Shown piece by piece: positions 37,201 to 52,200 of a DNA stretch of 64,000 nt (within the stretch, counting starts at the first letter, position 1; each line of letters starts with the position of its first letter). This DNA is from Mnemiopsis leidyi (lineage: Eukaryota; Ctenophora; Tentaculata; Lobata; Bolinopsidae), in NCBI GenBank assembly GCA_000226015.1, contig JH153686.1, positions 131,441 to 195,440 on the forward strand, read 5' to 3'. The notes beneath the pieces were generated by a model that saw only the letters and a program-made list of their open reading frames with translations, was not told where the DNA came from and did not search any database. Position numbers and translations under genes: made by a program.

Positions 37201-40200
37201 GAATAATGAGAGGAGACTTGTGAGGTACGAAAATGATAATGGGCGGCTGTAAAGCTGTAAAGTGTAAACGGACCGACGGTCCATGATTATCGGTCCATGA
37301 TAATGAACAAGCATGTAGCCACGATAATGGTTACAAGGTTGAATTACGAGCCCAGGCCCAGATGATTTGAGTATGATAAGTCATGAGACCCAGGCTACAA
37401 GACAAAGACTTACAGGACTGAGTTAACTGGGTCCTCAGTCCAAGGTCACGTGTCATCTAGCTACATAGACCAAGGAACAATACTTGGAACTGATATCCAG
37501 AAAGTTGGTAATTCTATAATGAGCAAGGTCGACATTACGTCTAAGCCAAGCTATTTCCAGGTGCACGAATCAGAAAGCCTCTTGCAAATTCAGGTATTTA
37601 ACTTCAGGTATCTAAATTCTGGAGATTCTAAACTAGTTGAAATCGATGCGATAACTATTACTATGATGTAGAAGTATTACTATCTGACGGAATACGATCT
37701 ACAGATCGTAAAATAGACAAGTTTCGCAAATAATTAAGCGAACGCACCACCACTAAGCTTGAGATAAGAGGTAGGTTCTTTTGGGTTTGCTGGACAAAAT
37801 CCGTTTCCGTTTCGCACGTGGGCTCGTTCCCTGAACTCAAGCGCTCGGACCTGCAATAGAATAACATGTCAAATATTTTTAGAAAACATCGCTTTAAACT
37901 TCAGACTACACACCAACACACAGACAGACGCACAGCCCGGCACACAGACCGACAAACCGCACGTGCACACACACGCTGTCGCACACCAGACACAATCTGG
38001 AACATACACATCCTCAAAAACGAAATTTCTGCAGGGATTCTCGGGTTTTAAAACTCGTGACGAACTCTCCAAACATCGCTTAGAGCGGTGGTTCATTTGC
38101 TGGAATTTGTTAAAAAGTTCAATGCAATCTGTCAGAGAAGTTCTGTTTGCTCGATGTTCCCTCAAAACTCAAGTCTAATGACGTAAATTTACAGCAACTA
38201 GATCCTAGATCTCAGAATCTGACAAATTCAGATCTCTGTGATTGGAAAGGATGAACTTATATGGAAACAATGATCGTCCAGGTAACAGGTGGCTGGGAAG
38301 TTTTGGTAGTAAAGAGTCAATAAAGGTACTGGGTGCAATCAGCGCATTTGACGTGCAGTTAGAGGAAGAAGCTTTTTGAAGAGCACAACACGCGCACCAC
38401 AATAATCATGTCTGAAGTAATGGTAACCATGGCAACACTTGACACGTGACATAGAGTTACTTCTGTGGAAATGTAGCAGTACCCAAACAGTACAGGTAGG
38501 ACAGGACCCTGGTCACTGAGACAACCCGACCGTCAACACTCCACTACCTCGGTACGGAGTTCATGATATTGTGTCCTTCTCTACTTCGCTATCACTCGTG
38601 CATGACCAGCACGAGCCGGGACACTTTATTTAAACGGGCCCTAATTTGTGTGCTCCACAGCCAAGCTGACATCCCTTGTCCAAACACAAATATCTCCAAC
38701 TTGCTAAATCGAGCCGAGCTACTGTGAGCTCTTCGGAAGGGATTTATTTAGTGGTTTTCAGGTCGAGAGTTTTAATCATACGCAATCATTACGTGACACA
38801 AAGTTGCGCTGAAGTTGCGGGATCTACTAGAAAATTCTCCCTCCAAAATTAATGAGGTTTAGTGTATGACTAGCTCAGTACCACAGCGAGGGTAGAGTCC
38901 GGAGGAGTAAGGCGCACAAATCATCGCTTCAAAAAACCACAGGTTCTAATTAAAATCGAGCGAGCAGGCCGGATGTGGTGTCATCCTGCAAGTCACGTGA
39001 CAAGAGGAATGTGTCGGCGATAGAACGGTCGCTGTAACACAGTGTGGTCCAAATTAATTAGCTCCGTGAACAGTAGTTTAAGTGAGATCTAGGTCTGATT
39101 AATCAGCTCCTCGTACTGGTGGATACACGCAAGCGAGCCCAGTGCACGTCACGTGTTTACATATGGTGCTTCAACTAGGCTGGTGCTGTTTGTTCGCACT
39201 TTTCACAGTGACATTAACTAACGACCAACAATCAATCAGGGAGAAGTGCCTGTCTGCGTTACCTCTAGGATGGCTAAAAGTAAGTGTGGGTTGAGAGTAC
39301 GGTAAACCACTCTCAAAAGTACAAAGTTCAATAGGAGAAATGAGGAGCTGAATCTTGACCTTGATAGTTTGGATCATGTCTCATCCTGGATTTAGTCCCA
39401 TACTCCCAATAAAAATCCGACCATGATCTTGGACCAGATAAGCCGGGTTGGGATGACTCTCTAGATTAAACTTCATACACCTTCAATACTAATGGTGCAA
39501 TAATGCGATTTGGCACCTTTCGGGCGTATCGATGTCTTTCTGAAGACTAAACAGTGTTGTGCGGCCTTACCTACGGCGCAATAACAATCACAGTATCGAC
39601 ACGAGATTGGATGTAGTGTGGCTAGAGCGAAGGCGTGAAGATCGGTCACGTGATCTGATTTGATTGAGATGGGAGTAGCTGGATTACAGAGACATCGTCC
39701 TTCGTGGATATGGCAGTGTGATATGTGGTAACACCTCCAGTAGGGCAGCAGAGATATACTTTAATTGAGTAGAGTGGGGATAGACGTCACATTGATATAA
39801 CCTGTGTTAGTAATACATTGATATAACCTGGGTTAGTAATACATTGATATAACCTGTGTTAGTAATACATTGATATAACCTGTGTTTGTAATACAGGGAA
39901 TAGTTTGACAGAGTAGAGTGGAGATAGACGTCACATTGATATAACCTGTGTTAGTAATACAGGGAATAGTTTGACAGAGTAGAGTGGAGATAGACGTCAC
40001 ATTGATATAACCTGTGTTAGTAATACAGGGAACAGTTTGACAGAGTAGAGTGGAGATAGACGTCACATTGATATAACCTGTGTTAGTAATACAGGGAACA
40101 GTTTGACAGAGTAGAGTGGAGATAGACGTCACATTGATATAACCTGTGTTAGTAATACATTGATATAACCTGTGTTAGTAATGCAGGGAACAGTTTGACA

Positions 40201-43200
40201 GAGGAGTGTAATGTTAATCAGGGATGTTAGATCCACCATACCTTCGAGAGTGGGTTAGGATCAATATTCTGGTATGCTGGCTATATTTACAGGAGATAGA
40301 GTTTGGCATGTGTGAGCCTCTGTAAAGTACTTAGAGGCAGTTAGAGACGGTTAGAGCGATTACAGAATAGAGATTGATACTGCCACATCTCACAAATTAG
40401 CGGCTGGTTAACCCTCAAACCGCCCTTATTGACCGTATCCTAAATTAGCTGGATTTTTCGTGTTGCCACTAAATTAAAGAGTTAGTGCATTGTGACCAAC
40501 CCATGAAGTGAAACTTGAACTTGATTTAAGTTAAGTTTGGAGGAGTAGTTCTGTGAGGTACTGTGACACTACACAGGAGACAGTTTGGAGACTATTTGAG
40601 GAGGGATATCTGCCTTCTTTGTAGTGGCCGCCAAAACACTTGTGCTCGGTTTACCACTCAAAAATATTTCTAACTGCATCAGCTGGTCAGGTGGCAGGGA
40701 AAAGTCTAAATCCTTTTTTAGTTCCTTCATTTAGTCAATTGTAAGGAGGTAGAGGAACTATATAAACTTATGCGCACTACTCACTAGTTAAGTTCCAGGC
40801 GGTAAATTCCAAAGTGGAATCCGAACAATGGAGAAATCTGAAAGTTAAGTAGGTACCCAAAGGGTCTAGACAACGACTTGCTTACAAGATTTCCATTTCA
40901 GGGGGCCGCCAATGTGCAGGTCCAAGCAAGAGGAACGCAGGTATCCGTAATCATGAATTAAAATAACGATCTCTTCGTACCTTGCACCGTCAGATCGCAG
41001 GATCCCAGAACTTTACATGATAGCTCCCGCTAGTTCCAAATCAAGAGATTACATCGCTCAAATTAAATTTCAATTTTAGATCAGGACTCGCGCTGGCTCT
41101 CTCTCTCAGTCTCTTACCACCGAACTTTACGTTGTTCTTAAAGGAGCGCACTTTTATCCGGAGGGTCATGATCTTTTAAGCTGGCACACTCGAGCAGGCA
41201 TCATTGGAGACCATGGTGCGATGCTGCCAGAGAGAGCGATATATACCTCATTACTTATTGCATTACAGATCATTGCACTTAAAACTGGGGGACATCACAG
41301 CTATCTTTCTCAAGTTTTACCTTTCCAATAAAGTTCACCGCAAAAGGGAGCAAAGGGGAGTGAGAGCAGGGACTAATGATGATAATATCTTGGTAGAAAC
41401 TCAACACTTCACCTGGTCAAGTTTGATAATATCAACGATCGGGAGATCCCTGTTAAAATTCGCGCCTTAAACACCACGTGATTCGTTAACAATCAAGTCT
41501 TGATCTCATCTCTTAACGAGATCCTAGATATTATCCCTCAAGGCATCGGTCAGCTGCTGACGCCAGTATCCCATTGCCAATCAGATTTACTGTCAATCGA
41601 TAATTTGAAACTCGAACTTCCAACAGCTCGTAATGGTCACGTGATCACAGGACTGATTCAAATTTTGATGGAACTGCAGATCTTTCTCTACCTATCTTGT
41701 GGTATAGCCGTGGATCACGAGATATTTCCAACGCTTTATTTCTTCGATTCAGGCAAAGTCTATCAAAGCGCAGCTGGTAGAGACATATGACAGTTCAAAT
41801 TTAAATCGGTAGAGCAAGCTGACTGACATATTCAGAGATTGATTGCGAATTGCGGGAGCAAATTGGGACAATATTCATGTCCATTGTCCATACCTATATG
41901 TAATACCTGTCAACTTGAGAGCATGGTTAGAGCATTGTTGAAATCAGTTGAGATAAGATTTGTGACGTCTTCTTAACCAGAAGATCGAAATGATATGAAA
42001 TTATGCTAAATGGAATACTAGCGTTAAAAGCTAATAGCACGTCACATGAGTAGGATCAATAAATCTCTATTTTAGAGATCCCGAAATCAGTGATAACTAT
42101 ACACTTAGATATTCTAATATGATATTTCTACAACATATTTCGATCGTGTAACATTTCTAGCATAATATTTATTTCCTTAACTGCTAAATCTAAAGTTTAA
42201 GGTTTAAAATCCGAATGTAAGCTACACAAGTTCGGATACCTACTTCCACCTGGCTGCATGCTGAGAAAGAACTGAGTATTTTGTAGCCGATAGCGGCGGT
42301 GGACAGTCTACTTCCTGCTTGGGGAGCAGACATCCCTCACTTCACGACATGGTACTGCCGCAGACACTCACACACAACAACAGGGCACTTCAACCTCACT
42401 ACCACTCACATACATTCTAGTGTATGATGTATCGTCCACTTATAATGTGTGGCACTTATTTTGAGATAATCATGAATTACTACTCTTCAACTTTTCAGCG
42501 TCTAAACGGTAGAACTTCCTTGACAGATGGTCCAGCTGAGTCACTACAGTTGACTACAGTTGACTACAGTTGACTACAGTTGACTACAGTCCCACCCAAT
42601 CTAGATGGGCTAACATGTCACCTGGTCATGTAACAAAAGTATCCGTGTCTCATTGTCTCGCGTCGCGAGGGAGTGATCGTAGACTCGATCTGATGTAATT
42701 AACTTAAATTGGGGGTCATTAACTTAAGCAGGGGATTGTTTCCATGTGACGATGTAAACGGAAGTGTGTAAGTTTGTAACAAGGTCCGCGTGTAGATGTG
42801 TTGTTCTTAATGAGGCTTGTCTAATTGATCATATGAACGTCCTCAGAAGATTATCACCTGCACTGAGAAATTCTGTGATATTTCCCAGACGTGTGATGTA
42901 TAACAACCGTTGTATAAGAACATGAACTTCGGACTTCTTGAAAAGTTCCTTGACTAAAGACGTGAACGTCCTGTCTGACAATCCTCTAAAATATCAGCAA
43001 GTACTTAAACTTGCTTATTATGCGCGATCTTTTAGATAACAATACAAACTCTTTCTAGTCTTCAATTCATCATATTTTTACCATTTACACCTTCCATCAT
43101 AAACGCCATCCGCAAATCAGAATAGAGCTCTTTCATTCGTCGCTAAATTGTGTAGAGAGCGGTACACAATAGAAACCGTTTCAAGAAGTATATAACAAGC

Positions 43201-46200
43201 GGGAGGGAGGGATACAAGTACAGTTTCTTTAGACGAAGGTGACTTGGCATATTGTTAATATAGAGTACCGGCGACTCTCAGATCGATTTTAGCGTCTTGG
43301 TAACAAGAGCTCAGGAGTTGAGGTCAACCTGACCTTAAGAGTAGAGACAGGGTATGCAGCGACCAGCTAGGTCAGAGGCGATATCGTGTAGAGTTTTCTT
43401 GTACAGAATAGTTAGAAATCGATACTTTTGGCAATGGTTTTGTCTATTGAAACTAACACTTTTTGAGACGATCACTACCTGTAGTAGCAGCTAAATCAGT
43501 AGGCACTATTGTTGGCTGAAGTATCACTCTAATCTCTACATCACGTTGTGTCAGAGAACATGGTGACACACTCTCCCTGAGCAGTAACCACGTCTCTACA
43601 ACTGACCAAGTCTATCACGACATGACGGCACGTACCAACTCCCTTCCCGTCTATTCCACCAGCCACCCTCCAGCAGATCCGTTCCCAATCTTACTTCGTC
43701 ATTAGCAGGTCAAGGTGCAATGTTCAAGACTTTAGACCGGGACAAAAGATCGCGATCGGGATATAGAAAGAGATCAGATCGGTTTATATTTTATGTGTAT
43801 GAGATACGTCGGTCATGATAACTGTAGTACAATCGCGCTAGAAGTGTTGTACATAATATTCCAAGTCTAGACATTATATAACAGTCACAGGTCACTAAAC
43901 TTTGTGTAGGATTCGTCCATAGCTTCAAACGGAACATGGGTCTCGTGTTAGGACTCAATTATCGACACTATTAGTACAAGTAGGCTGACACACGGACATG
44001 ACTGACGGACAAACAGACGGACGATACAAGAAAGTGATATATCGTGGATATTACATTATTGGTTTGACAAGCGAGCATACACTTGCACTGTTAATGTCGA
44101 GAAAACACTTCTCGACATCGCAGTATATATCAGTATTGTGCTTCGGTAAGTTTAAAATCCAGGTATGAAGCTGAAGTGTAGGAACTAAGAATCTGCGGTT
44201 AAGTAAATAATTACATAGGTGTGGTGACTAGTAATTAGTATGATACCATGAGGGCTGGATTTTGAACTAAATCCTGTTTAGTTGCAGGTTTAAATCAATG
44301 CACTAGCCAGATCAAGTATTGTTTTAAAAGCTAGTAGGACTTAGAATTAGTTTCCAATAGTTCAGATTTCTATTCCAAAATATGGACTTAAAGGCGTTAG
44401 GAGCTGCCTAGTTAAATGAGTATCCCAACACTGCGAGCCAAGGCAGTGTGAAGATGTGGGATAGTTTCAAGGCTGTGTAAACCATGTTAATTCCACCTAA
44501 TTTTCAGCAATGTTCCAATCCAGGAACAACTCCACAGAGAGAGAGGGAGAGTGTACATGTATTTGTGACAGTTAGAGTACAATTAACAGTCAATCAGGGG
44601 ACTGCGTGGTGGTGGTGGAGAGAAGGGGCAGCCCTATAACTACCGGGGAGGAGGATGTGGTCTGGCCGACTAGCGGGAGACAGGCTGCTTGTGTGGGTTT
44701 AATCACCTCCCAATCACTGCAGCGGTGAAGGGTCTTCAGTAGTCAAGGGGATGTAGCCACCATCATTTAGGTACTGGGTGAGGTTTAAATGTGACATCTC
44801 AATTAAAGGCAGTCTTGTTGTTCACATGAGTTGGATAGAACACCAGGTTGACGGGTGTTGGCCTGAGTGCTTGATGAGGTTGTCCTAATGACCCGGTTAA
44901 CACATCATTTAGGTCGAGTCAGGGGTACGGACTGAGAAGAGATGAACCTCACTGTACCTAGCAGACATGGTGCTTCTCTCCGTACAGATACCTCATATCA
45001 GACCTAGGAACTACATTGGAATATTGCTTGTCACGGTGTATCGTGTAGAGTGCACCCTACACCCAATTCCACATGGTACACACTTTGTAAAAAATGTATT
45101 AAGATCAAAGGTCGTCTCCCTTCGACAAGACATCATTTGGAACAGGTCTGAAAGTTGCGCCTTTGAACTTGTACAATTTTAATTTTGACAAATTAGCAGT
45201 GCCCATGGTGTGTGTTTCGAAAACCCTGGCAAATTCAACTAGACTAAAAATGTTTCGCTACAATTTAAACAACAAATGTGACAAATTGACGCGGTGACAG
45301 TGTCGTCTAATTTCACTTGAAGAAAACAGGACGTACAAACGAGCGTGCCAACAAGCAATTTGCTTACAAACATACCCGTATCCCCGACTGTGCAGCTAAC
45401 ATACAGTGGACGTGACAGGGTGAACTTTACATTGTGCCAATATATTATGATCATATCAGTGAAAACACACTAACAGACATACAGACTTACAGACAAACTT
45501 ACTGTTCTGACGTCACACTCGGGAGAAAATCCCCATGTTCCACAAGACATAATGTCAGTTTCAGACAACATCAGGAGGACTTTGTAGTAGTTCTGACAAT
45601 CGTCCTGAGATAAAGTTATAGATTAGAAATCATTGTCAGAGGCTGTATAATTTGATATTTTGTAGCAAACTGAATCATAAATGAGATGAAACTAAGACCG
45701 ATCCACCTGCCATATATCTGTTTTGACTTTATTTATGCAATATGCACTCAACACTGCCCTCAGAAGATCTTTATGGGTACTGATGCCTTATGGCATACAA
45801 TGGTCATTATATCAAGCAACTTGTAAAACGTTTTATCAATAGTGTTAATAGTACCGTTTAAATTCCAGGGAAGCTAACAATTTACCTCTTCACACACGCT
45901 CGCACTTAGGACCCTGGTTTGGGACTCCAAACCGGAAGCAGGTTCTAAGTATGTAGCTCCACAAGGCCCACTTCAAAGAACATGAGCGACAAACATATTA
46001 TACCCATAATTCAAGCTGCTTCGCACATCCGTGAGGGTAAGGCTAAACAAAGTACACATGTGACTTAGATAGAACACTGAGCGCTATATTTCTACATTCT
46101 ACGACTACTACCATTTAAAAAATTTATGGGAGGCTGATTTTTCAAATTTTGAGCATGGTCATCTACTTTGTTAATCTACAGCATTTTGGACCGGACATCC

Positions 46201-49200
46201 GACTTCGACTTTTTCAAAAGAGGAAGGATCTCAACCAATATTTATGATCATCGGATGTGCTTCTAGCTAACCTATAATTTAAAAACCTACCCACTTCTAC
46301 TATTTAACCTATACCTAATTATAAATCAATCAAATTTTACTGGTTAAACGCTTTTCTTATAAACTCGAATCTACGTATTACTCCCTGTCGACAAACTCAG
46401 TACCTACCGATGTTGCATGTACATGAGCGTTAAACTTACAAACTTGCTAAAAGTGATATTTTTCGGGCAAATTATATGGTTCTGTTGTTTACAGATAATG
46501 GACTTTAAGATATCATGACACGCTTAAATTGATGAATTTTTAAAGCAAGGGTCAGTTGATGCATGGTTAAACAGACAGTTAAGTGGCGAAATTGTTAAGC
46601 CGACTCATAAGTTGATATTACCAGATCATAACATTAAGAGCAAACCCCTAGTGGTCGATTTTTACAGAAAACTTTGAAATATTCTTGCCAGTGGCCCTCA
46701 GGGGTCGTTAATACATTTGGCACATTTGCCCTTGTATTATACTACCATACTACAATCATGCTTTTAATTAATCTACTATTACAATAACTTGTTTCAGCCC
46801 ACGGGATCTACCAGAGCAGTTCAGTACCAATTAATCGGGTTGAGCTTTCAGCTGATTAATAAGAGAACACAGATAAGTGAGGATCACGTGACCGAGGAAC
46901 GACCACGTAGGGAGGTACTGAGTTATAGACCGTACTCGGTCGGGGTCTGGCATATGCAGGCGGTCACATCCAAAGTCTAGTTTACGATAAAAGACTTATT
47001 CACGACGGACCATGTCATAGCACTGGTAATGAGATTGGGAGATAATAAAGTCACGTGCTACGTTGAAGTGTCACGTGACAGGACTTCCAACGAGCTTATT
47101 GGCTGAACGTGGAGTATGTCTTTATTGATTTCAAGTCACGTGATGGACATAAGCAACACTATAAGATTGTTAACGTAAACACACAGTCCGCTTATCTTTG
47201 ACACGTGACAGGGGTACGCTGACATGCCACTGTTACACAGCTCAGTAAGCGAGCTGGAATGGGAAGGTGTGTGTTAATTTGTTACGGTTCGTTACGATAG
47301 TTGGAACAAGTAACTCAGCACCCGGTCCCTAATCAGGGAGATCTTTGTAGTAATGATTTAATGAAGTGATCCGAGGATGAAACCTCCGTTGGACAAATGT
47401 ACCGAGCTATTGTTACCATGGGGCTGAAACGCTCTGAAAATGAGCTCACTTAGAGATTTAGACTGGGACTATTCTTAGAAATGACATATTTAGCAATCAG
47501 CAGATTAACGGGTATAGCTGAAAGTTTTCAGAAACAATGGTTCAGATAAATCGTCATGGTTGGGCCTGTCAGGAAACCTTTAAACCTTGATAGCAGCAAG
47601 ATACACCAGTAGGGTTTCTCTAATCGCTTTGACGAGATGCTGGGGGAATTAGAACGAGCATCGTCAAAGCAATCACTGTGATTGAGTATGGACACACTTT
47701 ATGTGACTCCAGTGTATGTGGTGTCATACCAGGACGTGAAATTATAATATTGGCAGCATTTGTTCCAATACAATCGGAGAGGGAACTGTACCTCAATTCT
47801 TCCTTCTTCCATGCACTGTTCAACTTTAGCCTCGAGCTGCAACTGAAATGTAAATTGTGATTAGTAAATTTGTTACTATCGTTGGTAATGGAACAGTACA
47901 GAATTGACTTCTAGAAATAGCTTTAGGTTTTTTATTCAAAAACCTTAACTTGTTCTGGCAGATTCAGGTTGAAAAACTCATACCTAAAAACCAGATTTTG
48001 TCTATTGGGATGCATTAGCGACCAAATTTTTTAAGAATTCAAATAGGTTTTTCATTATGATATCTTAAAATATTTAAAAACATACATTGCCCGTTTCTGC
48101 AAACTAGGGTAGACCATTAAGGAGACATTTTAGTGAAATCAAACGTTTTTATTCCGTACATATAGAACAGACGTGCGATGGTCTGTTTTAGGTATGTTGG
48201 TAGAAAAGGTGAAAGTTAATAATGTTACCAGTAATAAGATTAAGTGGTACACTAAGTCTCACCCTAGACACGCATGGCAAATAGAATTTAATGAATCAAA
48301 TGAGATCAAAAAATTCTGTCATTTGCGGACACACATATTTGGAAGAGCTAAGAATTGTGTTACACAAGTCGTTAAATTCTTCTAGATTCCGATGCTAAAT
48401 AATGGCAAGTCAATTTAGTTAGTGAGAAGTGGACTTTCTTCGAATAGTTTCACGAATTTAGCTGCCTAAATTGCACTGTAAAAGTTTTTTACGATAGTTA
48501 TTTAGTGTGTGACGTATGTTTAGCTGACGTATCCAATCAAGGATAAAAACGGCAGTAACACCAGTTACATTACAGCTTGGAAGAATTAAACAGGAGTCTA
48601 CTTATGTATATTTTGTCATTGAGATAATTATGACCATAGGAGTATATCAAAATTGATCAATAGAATTATTACTAAAGCATAAATTTAGTGAATACAGTGA
48701 GTTGAAACTTGGATATGAGCCGAAAGTCCAGGTGCTGATTGACTGAATAGATATCAAACCAATTAGTTCAGCACCCTGCCACACATTTACCATTGAAGTG
48801 GCACCTAATTTCATAACCATGCAGAAAAATAGTAGGGAACATAATTCCCAGCTCCAGGATAATGGGTTTATCAGGAAAATTAGGGTAATCTAAACAGGGA
48901 CCTGTGTCTGGGCGGTCCAGTAACTTATCAAGTGTCACCCAATCTTGTTTTTACACCTCTACTAGGGATCACAATGTACAATAATCAAAAGCAATCAGGA
49001 TTTTACACCTCCAATCTAGCACCCCCTTAGAGAGAACTTGATAAGCGTGATTGGATTAGTATAAGGTCTCTCTCTCACTCTTGAGGAATCCTTTGAGTTA
49101 TGTAAATAATTCAAAATCAGGCCCGTTACGAACTCAAATTTGAACAGAGTGAACGATATTGACAAATTTTGATGGCATCGATGGTACCAAAGAATTTGTT

Positions 49201-52200
49201 AGAGAAATGGTTTCACTCACCGGTGCATCTTTGTAAGCAGTATGGGTATCTGATAACATGTCCACAGAATGGATGGTGTTTCTGAAAGTTGTATCAATTT
49301 TAATTGTTAAGATAACGAAAGTTCCAAATCTAACATTTTCATATTTTATTTGTTCTAAGGATATGGACTGCAGAGAGACACATACAGGTCATTATTATGA
49401 GTAAAGGGTTCAGCTTGTAATTTTGCTTCATTTATAAACAAAAATACGCCCATTGATATGCACAGCTTTGATTATTAAATTTGAAGACTTGACCATGTCT
49501 CTGGGTGGGGTAGAGGTAGACCTGTGCACCTAGGAATGTGCGCTGCCATGTTGACGCGGCAATGGCCTCAGTTATGCTGCATGTTTGCCCTTAAACCCTT
49601 TATCGACCATTGCGCCTAATCCATTCAGTTAGGTCAGAATAAGGCAGTCTGAAGCTATGGGAACAGGGTAATCTTCTTTTCAACGTGAACAATGGTTGGG
49701 CGCAGGCGTCTCAAATCTGACTATTGAAGTGGAAGTAGACACTGAGAACAAGCGCAAGACAGGTCTCACGCGGCGATACTTGTGACCAGCGCAACATATT
49801 AGCCACTATTGTAGAGCAATTACTGGAAGAATTTCTTGGTGCAGGTTTCAGTTTGGGGGCAGCTAGGGAAGCTGGCACAGGAGTTCTGAACGTTTTGATT
49901 GGGCGCGCATGACATGACTTTATCCAATGAGAGTGTTGGGTGACCTTGGTCGGGGTGTTCTAAGATTAGGATATAATTGTAGGTGTGAAATATCACAGGT
50001 TTTGCTAAATAGAATTATTAGATCAAAGATACAAGGTGAGCTGTTTCAGGACTATTACATAAACAGGTCTCGTTATCAGTTGCAAAGGTAACTCTGATGA
50101 TAAACACAACTCATGGTGCAGGGTCATTCTTTTCGAACCAGAAAAGAAGCCATTCTTTCATAAGTTTTTCGAGAATGCAAATGTTCTTTGGTGGTTTCGC
50201 GGACGCATATCTTTTCAGCCAAAATTTCAGACAGCTCCCTTTCCCGTTTCCCACCCTCTAAATTAAATTGACGACGCAGTTGATGCGCTCTAACAGGTTT
50301 TATTCAATAAAGTCTGATGTAATTGCTGTTTTGTAAGATAACACATTGCAACTTATCATCGGGTCCGCGCGTAAGGAACTAAGGAGCGTCATCCCTAAAA
50401 AGGTTCCGAAAATCAGCCAGTTTGGCGATACCTGTACCCTTGCGAGTGACGCAATCGCGTGCGATATCCGTAACTGATATATATCAGATATGGGGCTAAA
50501 CGACAATTTGAAGGGATTCATAGTGTCAAATCGCGGCAAGATGGCAAGTTGCGTCACAGCCCGACAAACTTTAATGTTAATGAAACATTAAAGTTCCTGT
50601 ATGTATTTACAGGGTAATGCGTAATGGCTTGTCTTCGCAACTGCAGACATCAGAATCAACGCTAAGTTACTTGATATATTTAGGGGTGTCGTAGGGTGTG
50701 AAATTGGGAAACGGGCTAAATTGCGGGCTTCGTTAAGGCGCGCGTAATGACCCCGGAAAAATTTGTGCATAGTGTATGCAAATGATGTTATGAAGAATGG
50801 TTAGTGCAAGTGACCAAATTCTATGACATCAATATCACGAAAGGATAGGAGGGATGCTACTTAAAGTTTGATTCTAAAAATGATCTTTTAATCGTCAGGC
50901 CCCCTACATGGCAATTATATATTCTTCTGAAAGTGCACTAAACTCATCTTAAAATTCCCCATGTAGCAATAGTGAGTAGTCAAAAATGACACAATATGTT
51001 GTTTTGGACAATTGAAGCAGTAAGTAAAAAAGACCAAAAGGGACAAATATCGCATCTGCAAGATCTGTTAATTCATTTGCGGTAAAAATGAATTAAGAAC
51101 TTTAAAACCAATAACTTTGAAATGCAAAATTATCATATAAGACCTGAACTGTTATCCAAAAGGAGATAGTCAGAAGAAACATACCTTCCACCCAATATGA
51201 GGGTATCTGATGAAACAAACAGCATTGACATGAACGTTGCACTGTCATCGTAGTATTGGTTGCAACCTTGACAGTCTGAAAGTTATGTTGGTTTTAATCC
51301 GAAGTCATATTCCAGCATAAGATTCACTCTAGATAGGGATAGCTGTACAGTTACTACACTCATGTGAAAATCATATTATCATAAGTTCAACTCCTTATTG
51401 CTTTAAGTGGTCACATATTATGCAAATGTCTGTGTAATTTTTGTCATAAATGTGATTTGCTGCCTAACAAATTCGGTTATTGGTTAGGAAAAACAAATTA
51501 AATATCCCACAATTTCAACCGTAATCACTTTATGGCGGTATGAAGGTTCAAGCAACAAATCCATTTTATTTACACAGGACCTCCACGGCTCTTTGAAATA
51601 GATCCGCTGTGGAATATGCTTTCATACCTCACTAATTAGTTCAGGTGTAATGCTCGTCAAAGAGATCTGAACAAGATGATGTCTGGAGGCGAGAGTGATA
51701 TTATATTCTGTGCACAGCCAGCGCTACCCTCGGTTACACAGGAATTCGAAATCCTCCAGCCCCACAGTGTCTCGGTGTGTAGTGTTTTTGTAAATTTCAT
51801 ACATTCCAGACCAACAAACATTTTTAAAACACGCTTTCGTGCCTGCCCCACAACCGGAAAGAGCACCATATAACGATGTTCTTTGTATGCAGGATGACGA
51901 TAGAAAGTAGCGAAGTAGTCCGTGACAAATTTACTGACATGTACCGAGTGTGTGTTCATATTTTTACTTAGTAAGCCCGGATGAGGAAATTTGTAAAACC
52001 TGTCACATAGACAAGTAACGTGAGTGTAAACCGGGCGTGTGTACCCTCTCAAAAAGAAAGTTCTGTTATTTTGCAGCAATTCTCAGTGCATCATTAAATC
52101 CTTTGATCTGTTAGATATAATTATAATTATAAATATGAGCAACGTTCTATCGGCCACGTGCCCTGCTCAGCATGCTCTTTCAAGAGATCATCCGTGCAAC

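Larger units (their letters stand above)
37851..45502 (-). other. Semaphorin intron 5: longest intron, repeats only
   Basis: A 7.65-kb intron. Apart from the 66-bp array, the 10-bp array and a hairpin listed separately, it has a CA/GACA-rich stretch near 37912-37980 and CACGTG copies at about 37959, 38444, 38993, 39154, 39646, 41474 and 41638. Short open frames on both strands match nothing I know. Confidence 0.5.

Noticed and set aside
39833-40132. A 22-residue repeat protein on the minus strand.
   Set aside because: By-product of the 66-bp tandem array, whose unit is a multiple of three.
39767-40206. A CRISPR-like array.
   Set aside because: There are no unique spacers; whole units repeat head-to-tail, and the genome is eukaryotic.
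51657-52079. A 140-codon minus-strand open frame in semaphorin intron 1.
   Set aside because: No domain or signal I recognise. One frame of this length is about what chance gives in 64 kb at this base composition.
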